Source: CAVURS01 sp963834425 (GTDB taxonomy: Bacteria > Actinomycetota > Actinomycetes > Actinomycetales > CAVURS01). From it: a stretch of 64,000 nucleotides of DNA. Location of the stretch: the NCBI GenBank assembly GCA_963834425.1, contig CAWIBR010000013.1, positions 310,001 to 374,000 of the forward strand, written 5' to 3'. Made by a program: the position numbers and the translations under genes. Under the pieces are notes generated by a model that ran no database searches, was not told where the DNA came from, and saw only the letters and a program-made list of their open reading frames with translations. Below are positions 27,080 to 36,108 of this stretch, piece by piece (positions within the stretch are counted from its first letter, which is position 1; each line of letters opens with the position of its first letter).

Positions 27080-28772
27080 ATGCCTGGTCTGAGCTCGCTC
27101 GCGATGCCCGTGTCCCTGCGGGGTTATCACCGTCGTTGGCTGTCCGCCGACGTCCTGGCCGGCGTCACGCTCGCCGCGGTGGCGATCCCGGAGACGATGG
27201 GCTACACCTCGATCGCGCAGACGCCCATCGTCACCGGCCTCTACACGATCATCTTCCCCGCCATCGCCTTCGCGCTGCTGGGCTCGTCCAAGCTGCTCGT
27301 CGTCGGGGCCGACTCGGCGACGGCCGCCATCATGTCCGCCGGCCTGGCGTCCATCGCGATCTCCGGTCTGACGCCGAACTCGCCGGAGTGGGTGGCCTTC
27401 ACGAGTCTGACCGCCCTCGTGTGCGGCGGCTTGTTGCTCCTGGCCCGACTACTGCGCCTCGGCTTCCTCGGCGACTTCCTGTCGACCTCGGTGCTGATCG
27501 GCTTCCTGACCGGCGTGGGCATCCAGGTGCTGAGCGGTCAGATCCCCGGGATGCTCGGGGTGTCCAAGGGCACCGGCAACTGGTTCCAGCAGCAGTGGCA
27601 CTGGCTGACCTCGCTGTCGAGTGCGAGCTTGGCCACCTGTGCCTTCTCGGCGGGGGCGCTGATCATCATCGTCGGCTGCAAACGATTCGCTCCCAAGGTC
27701 CCCGGCGCGGTCGTTGCGGTCGTGCTCTCCATCATCGTCTCCGCCTCGGTGGACGCCTCCGCACACGGTGTCGCCGTGGTCGGTGCCGTGACCAGCGGCT
27801 TCCCGCCGATCGGTTTGCCGTCGGGGATCAGCTGGTCCGACGTGCCGAAGGTGATCGCAGTTGCGTTCTCCTGCATGGTGATCATCATCGCCCAGAGCGC
27901 GGCGACGGCCCGGAGCTTCGGCATGAAGCACGGCGATCCGGTGGACGTGAACCGTGACCTGATCGGTCTGAGCGCCGCCAACATCGCCGCGGGTCTCTCC
28001 GGCACCTTCGTCGTCAACGGGAGCCCGACCAAGACCCAGATCCTCGATGAGCAGAAGGGTCGCACCCAGCTGGCCAACCTGACCATGTCGCTGGTGACGC
28101 TGCTGGTCGTCCTGTTCTTCACCGGCCTGCTCAAGGACATGCCGAAGGCGACGTTGGCCTCGATCGTCTTCCTGATCGGCCTCGACCTGATCGACGTCAA
28201 GGGCCTGCAGCGGATCTACCGGCGCCGCAAGGACGAGTTCCTGATCGCCGTCGCGACCGGCGTGGTGGTCTTCGCGGTCGGCGTCGAGCAGGGCATCATC
28301 CTGGCGATCATCCTGTCGATCCTCGGGATCATCCGCCGCCAGTACAACCCCGCGAACTTCGTGGTCGGGGTCAACAAGGAGGGAGAGCCGACGTACGAAG
28401 CGGCGACGATGGGGGCCCAGAGCGAAGCCCGGCCTGATCGTCTTCCGCTACGACGCGGATCTCTTCTATGCCAACACCAACCGCTTCGTCGACGACGTGG
28501 AACGACTCATCACAGCTGCGCCGGACCCGGTGCACTGCCTCGTCCTCGATGCGGGCGCGATCGCCGACATCGACTACTCGGCCGGCATCAGCCTCGGTCA
28601 CCTGCTCGACTACCTGCGCGCCCACGACATCACCTTCATGCTGGCTCGCGCCGACACACCGCTGCTGCACACGCTCTCGACGTACGACCTGCTGTCGGTC
28701 ATCGGCACGGAGAACATCTACGGCAACCTGATCGACGCGGTCGATGCGTTCCGGGCTCACAGACCGGCCTAG
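27080..28772 (+). CDS. SulP family anion permease with C-terminal STAS domain (one frame break)
   Basis: A transporter of about 564 residues for sulfate, bicarbonate or related anions. The membrane part has the SulP opening (AAVAIPETMGYTSIAQTPIV), TARSFGMKHGDPVDVNRDLI in helix 8 and NGSPTKTQILDEQKGRTQLA. After a break near 28428, the frame continues as FRYDADLFYANTNRFVDDV and the STAS domain (VLDAGAIADIDYSAGISL). With a sulfatase at the head of the same unit, sulfate is the likely substrate, but no residue proves it. Translation probably depends on the 18-codon ORF just upstream. Confidence 0.88.
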
Positions 28773-28801
28773 CCGGTTTCGGGAAGGCGCATTTCTCCAC
28801 G

Positions 28802-28807
28802 TACGCT
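28802..28807 (+). promoter_or_regulatory. -10-like TACGCT before the first DUF6541 gene
   Basis: TACGCT lies 8 bases before the ATG at 28816, in a 43-base gap after the SulP stop. It marks a probable leaderless or near-leaderless start of a new unit. Confidence 0.45.
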
Positions 28808-28815
28808 GACCCGCG

Positions 28816-30804
28816 ATGTCTCTCCAGCACACAGGGGCGCTGGGCGCCTGCTTGTATCTCGTGGTCCTGGTGCTGGTGGTCACCGGGCCAGGTGCTGCCG
28901 TCGGCTGGTTCCTGCGGTTGCGCGGCGTGGCCCTGTGGGGGGCGGCGGCGCCGCTGAGCGTCTCGGTCGTGGCCGTGGGCGGAATCGTGGCCGCCAAGCT
29001 GGGCCTGCACTGGACGCCCGCTGTGTTCCTGACCTGGTGTGTCGTCGTCGTGGTGGTAGCGGCCGTGATCGGGCACTGGCTGGTCCCTCGCCCGGCGGCG
29101 CCCGCGGACTCCCGGGGGGTCGCTCTCGCCGCCGGCCTCGGGACGGTCGTGGCCGGGCTGACCGTCGCGGTGAGCTTCCGGCTGGGAGCCGGCTCGCTGC
29201 GTTCGGTGCCCTCGCAACCGGACGCGATGTACCACCTCAACCAGATCCGGCACATGCTGGCCACCCGCGACATCTCCAGCCTCACGGCCTCCGGGGTGTT
29301 GCACGACCACGGCGGCGGCTTCTACCCCGCCGCCTGGCACGGACTGGCCGTGACCGCTCTGCAGATCGCCCCGATCGAGATCGCCATCGCGAGCAACCTG
29401 TTGGCGATGGTCGCGGCCGCGATCGTCTGGAGTGCCGGCTGCGTGCTGCTGGCCCGGCAGGCGCTCGGCCCCCGCCCGGTCGTCACGGCCGCCGCGGCGA
29501 TCTTCTCGGTCGGCTTCACCGCCATGCCCTACCTGCTCAGCGCCTACGGCACGCTCCTGCCGAACCTCCTCGGGATGGCCCTCGTCCCGGCGCTGGTGGC
29601 CGCGGTCGCCTCACTGCTCGGCCTGGGCGTCCAGGACGCATTCGGCGGCCGGCGCCGGGCTGCGCTCGTGCTGGTCGGTGGCCTGCCCGGGCTGTTCTTC
29701 GCCCACCCCAGCGGCGTCGCCACGCTGGTGCTGTTGACCTTCGCGATCCTGGTCGTCGAGGTTCCGCGCTGGGGTCTGCACCGTCGGCGCGAGCACCCGA
29801 TGCTGTTCGTGGGCTCGTTGCTCGTGGTCGTCGCGATCCCGGTGCTCTGGGCCCTGATCAGCCGGGTCCCTCAGGTGCGCAACCTCAAGCGCTACTACAA
29901 CTTCCCGCCGGATGAGTCCCTGCGCCGCGCCCTCAGCGAGGTCGTCCTGCAGAACCCGCGGTACGGCGCGCCGCTGTGGATCCTCGGCGGACTGACCATC
30001 GTCGGTCTCGTGGTGGCGATCCGGCGGCCGCGGGACCGATGGCAGGTCGCCGTCTGGGTAGCCGGCTGGGCGGTCTTCGTCGGGGTGGCGGCCTTCCAGG
30101 ACGGCATCTCCCGGGCCGTGACCGGGATCTGGTACAACAACTCGCCCCGGCTGGCGGCGATCACGCCGATCGGCTCCCTGGTCCTCGCTACATCGGGGTT
30201 CGTGTGGCTACGCGATGCCCTGGCCCGGTGGCTGGAGCGGCGGCCGGCCGGCGGGTCGGCCCGGCCCGTTGGCCGGAAAGCGGTGGCGCTCGGTCTGACC
30301 CCGGTGCTGCTCGCCGGGTACGTCGTGCTGACCGGGGGCAACTACGTCCGCGAGCATGCGGCTCGGGTCAAGCCCTACGTCCACCCGGCCCATGGCGTCC
30401 TGCTGACCTCCCGCGAGTACGCCGCGCTGCAACGTCTCGGCCCCCGCGTCCCGGCCGGAGCGCTGGTCGCCGACAACCCGTGGCGTGGCCAATCGCTGCT
30501 CTACGCGATCGGCGGAGCGCGAGTGCTCTACTACTCCGAGAAAGCTGACAACACCCCCCAGCGGGACCTGATTGCGAAGGAGCTCTACCTCGCAGGCGAC
30601 GAGAGCCGCCCGGATGTCTGTGCGGCGGTGCGGCAGACCGGGATCGACTACGTGATCACGGGAGGCGCGAACTTCTTGCCGGACCACCAGCGCATCACCC
30701 ACTACCCGGGCGTCGACCAGGCGGCGGGCGCACCCGGCTTCCAGCTCGTCGCCACCAGCGCGCCGTACTCGCTGTGGCGGATCACGGCGTGTGGCCATGG
30801 CTGA
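28816..30804 (+). CDS. DUF6541 multi-pass membrane protein (copy 1)
   Basis: A 662-residue protein with about 12 membrane helices followed by a soluble, probably external, C-terminal domain of about 160 residues. The motif SQPDAMYHLNQIRHML after the fourth helix, FYPAAWHGLA, and the C-terminal NPWRGQSLLYAIGG and YYSEKADNTPQRDL are shared with the next gene. The layout (membrane core with a large loop carrying an Asp, plus a soluble tail) is that of GT-C-type enzymes that use lipid-linked sugars; this is an inference, since DUF6541 is uncharacterised. The frame is intact. Confidence 0.83.
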   Translation: MSLQHTGALGACLYLVVLVLVVTGPGAAVGWFLRLRGVALWGAAAPLSVSVVAVGGIVAAKLGLHWTPAVFLTWCVVVVVVAAVIGHWLVPRPAAPADSRGVALAAGLGTVVAGLTVAVSFRLGAGSLRSVPSQPDAMYHLNQIRHMLATRDISSLTASGVLHDHGGGFYPAAWHGLAVTALQIAPIEIAIASNLLAMVAAAIVWSAGCVLLARQALGPRPVVTAAAAIFSVGFTAMPYLLSAYGTLLPNLLGMALVPALVAAVASLLGLGVQDAFGGRRRAALVLVGGLPGLFFAHPSGVATLVLLTFAILVVEVPRWGLHRRREHPMLFVGSLLVVVAIPVLWALISRVPQVRNLKRYYNFPPDESLRRALSEVVLQNPRYGAPLWILGGLTIVGLVVAIRRPRDRWQVAVWVAGWAVFVGVAAFQDGISRAVTGIWYNNSPRLAAITPIGSLVLATSGFVWLRDALARWLERRPAGGSARPVGRKAVALGLTPVLLAGYVVLTGGNYVREHAARVKPYVHPAHGVLLTSREYAALQRLGPRVPAGALVADNPWRGQSLLYAIGGARVLYYSEKADNTPQRDLIAKELYLAGDESRPDVCAAVRQTGIDYVITGGANFLPDHQRITHYPGVDQAAGAPGFQLVATSAPYSLWRITACGHG

Positions 30805-30813
30805 GGGTGACCC

Positions 30814-32770
30814 GTGCTCTCTGTCCTGATCCACTCGGCGCTCGCCCTCGTGGCGGCCGTCGTGGTGCTGCTCGGCCCCGGCCTGCTCTGCACCCGAGCC
30901 CTGCGCCTGCGCGGGTTGCCGGCCCTCGCCACCGCGACCGGTCTGACCTGCACCATCGTCGGTGCCGCGGCGACCCTGACGACCCATGGCGTCACGCCCC
31001 TGCGATGGTCGCTGCCGCTGCTCATCGCCGCGACGGCGGTCTCGGCGCTCGTGGCCTACGGCATCGGGCGGCTGCTGCCGGCACCGCCGGCGCGGGACGG
31101 ACACCTGCTGCGCCGCGCCGCCGCCATTGGCACCGGCGTGGGGACCCTGAGCCTGGGCCTGGCGCTCTTCTTGTCGATCCGGCGGCTGGACGCCGTCGTC
31201 GCCCAGCCGGACGCGAACTACCACCTGAACTCGATCCGGAGCATCCTGCTGCACGGTGACGCGTCCAGCCTGGACGGCGGGGTCTTCCTCTACGACCGGC
31301 CGCACAGCTACTACCCCTCGACCTTCCACGCCATCGCCGCCAGCGCGAGCCAGCTGACCGGCCTGCAGCCGGTGTTCGTGGCCAACGCCGTCTCGGTGAT
31401 CTGTGGCTCCCTGATCTGGACGCTCGGCTGCGTGCTGCTGTGCCGCCAGGCGTTCGGCCGCAACGGCGCGGCCCTGATTGCCGGCGGCGTCGCGGCTTCG
31501 ACCTTCGTGGCCATGCCGTTCTGGATCGCGGGCTACGGGCCGTTGTGGCCGCTGGTCCTCGGCTACGCCGTGGTGCCTGGGCTGATCGCCTGCTTGCTCA
31601 GCCTGCTGGGGCTGGCGCAGCGCGACACGATCGGTCGACCCCAGTCCGCCGTGCTCCTGGTGACGACCGCCGGCGGTCTGGGCTTCGTGCATCCGGCCGC
31701 CCTGGCCACGGTCGTCCTGATCGCCTACCCGTTGGGCATCTTCGGTGTGGTCCGCTGGGCCCGCACCCGCTCGTGGGCCGTGGCATTGCCCAGCATCGTC
31801 GCCGCCGTGGTGGCCCTACCGCTGATCTGGTGGGCGGCGACCCGGGAGCCGACGATCCGGGGGTTCGCCAAGGGCTACGCCGTGGGGCCGACCGCCGGGC
31901 ACCGGCAGGCGGCCGTCGAGCTGCTGACCAGCAGCGCCGGTGGATCGAAGGAGCTCGTGCTCACGTCGATCGTCGTGGTGATCGGCCTGCTCGCCTGCTT
32001 GTGGAACCGCCGCCTGTGGTGGGCGGTCGGCACCTACCTGCTGCTGACCGGCCTCTACTTCTGCGTGGCCGCGGTGTCGACCGAGCTGACCCGCCTGGTG
32101 ACCGTGTTCTGGTACAACGAGCGGCCACGGGTCGCTGCCCTGATCCCGCTGGGCAGGGGTCCCGGTCCTGACCGCCGGGCTGCTCTGGCTGATGACCGGC
32201 CTGCGCCGCCTCAGCCGCCTGAGTCGCCCGAACCGCCGGGCCATCTCGGCGCCGGTCGCGATGGTCGTGCGTGCTCGCGGTCTACCTGGTCGGCACCCTG
32301 GGCAACAACATCCCGGCCCAGGTCACGCGGCTCCGGTTCTACTACCACCCGGCGCATCCCGACCAGGGCGCTCCTGCCGCTGAGCCGGCAACCCGACCTG
32401 ATCACGCTGGCCCGGTCCGTGCCGCGCGACGCGATCGTCGCCGTGAACCCGTGGCGCGGCCACGCCCTGCTCTACGCGTTCGGCTCCCGCCAGGTCGCGT
32501 TCTACAGCGAGAAGGCGGTCACCACGCCGGACCGGCAGCTGGTCGCCGACCAGCTCTACCTGGCCGGTACGCCGAGCGGCGGCCCGGTCTGCGGCGCCGT
32601 CCGCCGGCTGGGCATCTCCTACGTGCTGACCGGTGGGTCCAACTTCCTGCCCAACAGCGGCACCCGGAGCCAGTTCACCGGCATCGACCTGGTGCCCGGA
32701 GCAGCCCGGATTCGACCCGATCGCCCGATCCGGTCCGTACACGTTGTGGCGGATCACGGCCTGTTCGTGA
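30814..32770 (+). CDS. DUF6541 multi-pass membrane protein (copy 2; frame-broken)
   Basis: A tandem paralogue of the preceding gene, about 652 residues, starting ten bases after it with a GTG. Matching landmarks are AQPDANYHLNSIRSILL, YYPSTFHAIAAS, NPWRGHALLYAFGS, FYSEKAVTTPDRQLVADQLY and SYVLTGGSNFLPNSG, and both proteins end in LWRITAC. The frame breaks near 32155, 32275, 32368 and 32703; after the last the sequence closes as GPYTLWRITACS with TGA at 32768-32770. It is probably co-transcribed with copy 1, upstream of the LCP gene. Confidence 0.83.
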
Positions 32771-32829
32771 CACGCGGTACAGCGCGGCGGTCAGGCGACG
32801 GCCATGGTCCTGACGGATACTGACCGCCT

Positions 32830-34326
32830 ATGAGTCTCACGAACACCCGGCCCAAGCCGTCGCCCACGGACGGCCCGGAGGTCTCGGTGCGTCCCACCAG
32901 CCACCCGCTGCGGGACGCGAGCGTCCTCGCGCCCCCGATGCGCACGCGACGGGCCGTGACGCTGCTGCTGATGACCCTCGTCGTGCCGGGCAGTGCCCAG
33001 GTCACGGCCGGCAACCGACGGTTGGGCCGGCTCGGGCTCCGCGTCTGGTTCGGCGTGATCGGTCTGGCGATCCTGCTCGGTGTCGCCTACTTCCTGGACC
33101 GGCCGTTCGCCATCGGCCTGTTCACCCGGGGCAGCACGCTGCTGATCCTGATCATCGGGCTGGTCGTCCTGGCCCTGTTGTGGGCCGTGCTCTTCGTCGA
33201 CGCCTGGCGGCTCGGCTCGCCAGGGCTGCAGACGTCCGGCGGGCGCAAGGTCACCGCCGTACTCTCGGTCCTGCTCGTCGTGTGCACGGCGGTGCCGATG
33301 CTCTTTGCGGCCAAGCAGGCCAGTGCCGGAAGGCATTTGATATCAACGGTTTTCGGTGGGAACACGCACTCGGCGGCTGTCGATGGCCGCTACAACGTGT
33401 TGTTGCTAGGCGGCGACGCGGGGAGTGACCGTTACGGTCTGCGCCCGGACAGCATGACCCTGGTCAGCATCGACAAGGACAGCGGCCGGACCGTGATGTT
33501 CTCGTTCCCGCGGAACATGCAGAACGTGCCGTTCCCGGCCAGCTCGCCGATGCACGCGGCCTTCCCCAACGGGTTCAACTGCGGGGACGCCTGTCTGCTC
33601 AACGCGGTCTACACCTACGCCGCGACCCACAAGGGCCTCTACCCGGCCAGCGTCAAGAACCCCGGGGCGCAGGCCACGATGGACGCGGTGTCGGCGATCA
33701 GCGGCCTCTCGGTGAACTACTACGCGCTGATCGACCTCAAGGGCTTCCAGAACCTGATCAACGCGGTCGGCGGCGTCACGGTCGATGTCAAGGCGCGGGT
33801 GCCGATCGGCGGCGAGACCACCAAGATCAGCGGTTACGTCAATCCGGGTGTGCGGAAGCTGACCGGCTACCAGGCGCTCTGGTACGCCCGGTCGCGCACC
33901 GGCACCAGCGACTACGACCGGATGGCCCGCCAGCGGTGCGTGATGACCTCGATGTTGGACCAGCTGAACCCGGAAACGGTGCTGCTGAAGTTCAACGGCA
34001 TCGCCTCGGCCTCCAGCAAGGTGATCAGCACGAGCATCCCCGAGGGTGACCTGGGTACGTTCGTCGATCTGGCCCTGAAGGCCAAGGCCCAGAAGGTCAC
34101 CAGCGTGCAGTTCGTGCCGCCGGTGATCGTCCCCGCGCATCCCGACTTCGCCCACGTGCGCGCCCTGGTGGCGGGTGCCATCGCCGCAGCGGAGGCGCCG
34201 CCCGCGACCTCGACGGCGAGTGCATCCCACTCCAGCTCGAGCAGCACCCACAGCTCGGCGAGCAGCACGACCGCCGCCAGCTCCCGCGACGCGGTCGACG
34301 CCAAGGCCGTCTGCGCCCCGGCGTGA
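32830..34326 (+). CDS. LytR-CpsA-Psr (LCP) family protein
   Basis: LCP enzymes transfer undecaprenyl-linked polymers (teichoic acids, arabinogalactan, capsule) onto peptidoglycan outside the membrane. The 498-residue protein has about 70 cytoplasmic residues, three or four membrane helices (about residues 55-155), then the LCP domain with YNVLLLGGDAGSDRYGLRPD, VSIDKDSGRTVMFSFPRN and YARSRTGTSDYDRMARQR, which hold the conserved Asp and Arg residues. A Ser/Thr-rich tail of about 40 residues ends it. TACTGA, 7 bases before the ATG, is a weak -10 match. Its neighbourhood supplies many candidate polymers. Confidence 0.92.
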   Translation: MSLTNTRPKPSPTDGPEVSVRPTSHPLRDASVLAPPMRTRRAVTLLLMTLVVPGSAQVTAGNRRLGRLGLRVWFGVIGLAILLGVAYFLDRPFAIGLFTRGSTLLILIIGLVVLALLWAVLFVDAWRLGSPGLQTSGGRKVTAVLSVLLVVCTAVPMLFAAKQASAGRHLISTVFGGNTHSAAVDGRYNVLLLGGDAGSDRYGLRPDSMTLVSIDKDSGRTVMFSFPRNMQNVPFPASSPMHAAFPNGFNCGDACLLNAVYTYAATHKGLYPASVKNPGAQATMDAVSAISGLSVNYYALIDLKGFQNLINAVGGVTVDVKARVPIGGETTKISGYVNPGVRKLTGYQALWYARSRTGTSDYDRMARQRCVMTSMLDQLNPETVLLKFNGIASASSKVISTSIPEGDLGTFVDLALKAKAQKVTSVQFVPPVIVPAHPDFAHVRALVAGAIAAAEAPPATSTASASHSSSSSTHSSASSTTAASSRDAVDAKAVCAPA

Positions 34327-35375
34327 CCGAGACCGGCCCGGAGACCGGCTCGGACCCCGCGGCGGGCTCGGGTCCACCGCAGGTCAGTGTGGTCATGCCG
34401 ATCCTGAACGAGGAACGGCACCTGGCCGAGGCGGTCAAGGCGGCCTTCGACCAGGAGTACGACGGGACGATCGAGGTGGTGCTGGCCCTGGGGCCGAGCA
34501 GCGATGGCACCGACGAGATCGCGACCGGTCTCGCTGCGGGCGACTCGCGGATCATCCTCGTCCCCAACGCATCCGGGCGGACCGCCGACGGCCTCAACGC
34601 GGCGATCGCGGCGAGCGGCGGCCCCGTCGTTGTCCGCGTGGACGGCCACGGCCTGTTGGAGCCGGACTACGTGCGGACCGCCGTCTCGACCCTCGCAGCG
34701 ACCGGCGCGGCCAACGTCGGTGGCCTGATGGCGGCCGAGGGGACGACGCCGTTCGAGCGGGCCGTCGCGGCGGCCATGACATCCGTCCTCGGCGTCGGAG
34801 CGGCTCGCTTCCATACGGGCGGCGAGCCCGGACCTGCGGACACGGTCTACCTCGGCGTGTTTCGCCGCGAGTGGCTGGACCGGGTCGGCGGATACGACCC
34901 GCAGTTCGTGCGGGCCCAGGACTGGGAGATGAACCACCGGATCCGCGCGGCCGGAGGGCTGGTCTACTTCACCCCTGCGCTGCGAGTGCGATACCGGCCG
35001 CGGGGCACCCTGAAGGCGCTGGCCCGGCAGTACTTCGAATACGGCCGATGGCGCCGGGTCGTCTCCCGGGCGCATCCCGGCACGGTCAACGCGCGCTACC
35101 TGGCCGCACCGGCCGCGGTGGCCGGGGTCGTCGCGGGCACCGTCCTGGGCGCGCTGGTCACGCCGTGGGCGCTGGTGCTGCCGGCTGGCTACCTGGCGCT
35201 GGTCGTCGCGGGGTCGGCGGTGACCGGATCCGGTCTCTCGGCGGCGGAGCGCGCTCGGCTGCCGCTCGTTCTGGCCACCATGCACATGTCGTGGGGCGTC
35301 GGCTTCCTGACCAGCCCGTCCTCGCTCGTGCCGGACGAGCTCCGGACGACGACGGAGGTCAGCGGTCGTCCGTGA
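34323..35375 (+). CDS. GT2 glycosyltransferase, ExoA/succinoglycan type
   Basis: A 350-residue GT-A glycosyltransferase with two C-terminal membrane helices. VSVVMPILNEERHLAEAV opens the fold; VVVRVDGHGLLEPDYVRTAV carries a DxH metal site in place of the usual DxD; RAQDWEMNHRIRAAGG contains the acceptor-side ED-like motif. Its ATG overlaps the LCP stop (ATGA), so the two are coupled. It converges with, and overlaps by 17 bases, the IspD-like gene. Acceptor unknown. Confidence 0.87.
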   Translation: MTETGPETGSDPAAGSGPPQVSVVMPILNEERHLAEAVKAAFDQEYDGTIEVVLALGPSSDGTDEIATGLAAGDSRIILVPNASGRTADGLNAAIAASGGPVVVRVDGHGLLEPDYVRTAVSTLAATGAANVGGLMAAEGTTPFERAVAAAMTSVLGVGAARFHTGGEPGPADTVYLGVFRREWLDRVGGYDPQFVRAQDWEMNHRIRAAGGLVYFTPALRVRYRPRGTLKALARQYFEYGRWRRVVSRAHPGTVNARYLAAPAAVAGVVAGTVLGALVTPWALVLPAGYLALVVAGSAVTGSGLSAAERARLPLVLATMHMSWGVGFLTSPSSLVPDELRTTTEVSGRP

Positions 35376-36108
35376 GGTCGTCCGTGAGGTCGTCGAGCAG
35401 GGCGGCAGCGATCAGCAGGTCATCGGCGTGGGTGATCTTCAGGTTGCGCTCGGAGCCCTCGACCACGCGGACCGCGACCTGGGGCAGGTAGCGGCGGACC
35501 ACGCCACAGTCGTCCGTGACCGCTGCCGGCGGCTCTGAGCGGGCCGCGGCCTCGGCCTCGCTGGCCGCCCGGAGCACGTGGGCCGCGCGGATCGTCGCGA
35601 GCCGGAAGCCCTGTGGGGTCTGCACCCGCCGCAGCCGGCTCCGGTCGAGTGACTCGGTCAGGACGCCGTGGTCGTCGACGACCACCACGGTGTCGGTGGA
35701 CGGCACCGCCGCGGTGACGGCCTCGCATCCGGCGAGCGCCTGGACGCAGCGCTCGATCGTCGCCTGGTCGACCAGCGGACGGGCCGCATCGTGCAGGAGG
35801 AGGTCGCACTCGAGATCACCGAGATGCTCGATGACAGCCCAGGTGGAGTCGTGCCGGAAGACGCCGCCGGGGAGGACCTCGACCTCGGCCATGCCCCACT
35901 CATCCAGTCGATCCCGGATCTCGGCCAGTCGCTCGGGCGCCGCCACGACGATGACCCGGTCGACGACCGGGCTGTCCCGGAAGGCCGCCACCGAACGCTG
36001 CAGGACCAGCCGGCCACCGAGCGGCAGCAGCTGCTTCGGGGACGCGCCGCCGACCCGGCGGCCGGATCCGGCCGCGAGGACCGCGGCGACGACCGGTCGG
36101 GGGGTCAC
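35359..36108 (-). CDS. ispD: IspD/TarI-family cytidylyltransferase
   Basis: A 249-residue enzyme that activates a polyol phosphate with CTP. AAVLAAGSGRRVGGASPKQL is the CTP-binding signature; LLHDAARPLVDQATIERCV, VRRVQTPQGFRL-type sequence (RLRRVQTPQGFRLA) and LKITHADDLLIAAALL complete the family set. The same fold serves IspD (methylerythritol phosphate) and TarI (ribitol-5-phosphate). The GTG at 36108 overlaps the stop of the TarS-like gene (GTGA), and the operon makes a polyol-phosphate polymer, so a TarI-type role is my preferred reading. No TarJ reductase is in the window. The last codons carry a duplicated LTDD. Confidence 0.85.
   Translation of the reverse strand: MTPRPVVAAVLAAGSGRRVGGASPKQLLPLGGRLVLQRSVAAFRDSPVVDRVIVVAAPERLAEIRDRLDEWGMAEVEVLPGGVFRHDSTWAVIEHLGDLECDLLLHDAARPLVDQATIERCVQALAGCEAVTAAVPSTDTVVVVDDHGVLTESLDRSRLRRVQTPQGFRLATIRAAHVLRAASEAEAAARSEPPAAVTDDCGVVRRYLPQVAVRVVEGSERNLKITHADDLLIAAALLDDLTDDLTDDR
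35364..35387. repeat. 12-bp tandem duplication at the convergent gene ends
   Basis: GGTCGTCCGTGA occurs twice in a row (35364-35375, 35376-35387), followed by a partial third unit. It codes for the repeated LTDD at the end of the cytidylyltransferase and holds the stop of the glycosyltransferase on the other strand. Confidence 0.8.

Noticed and set aside
21419..28815. Sulfatase-to-SulP block as a mobile island
   Set aside because: No integrase, transposase, tRNA edge or flanking direct repeats were found, and base composition is like the rest.
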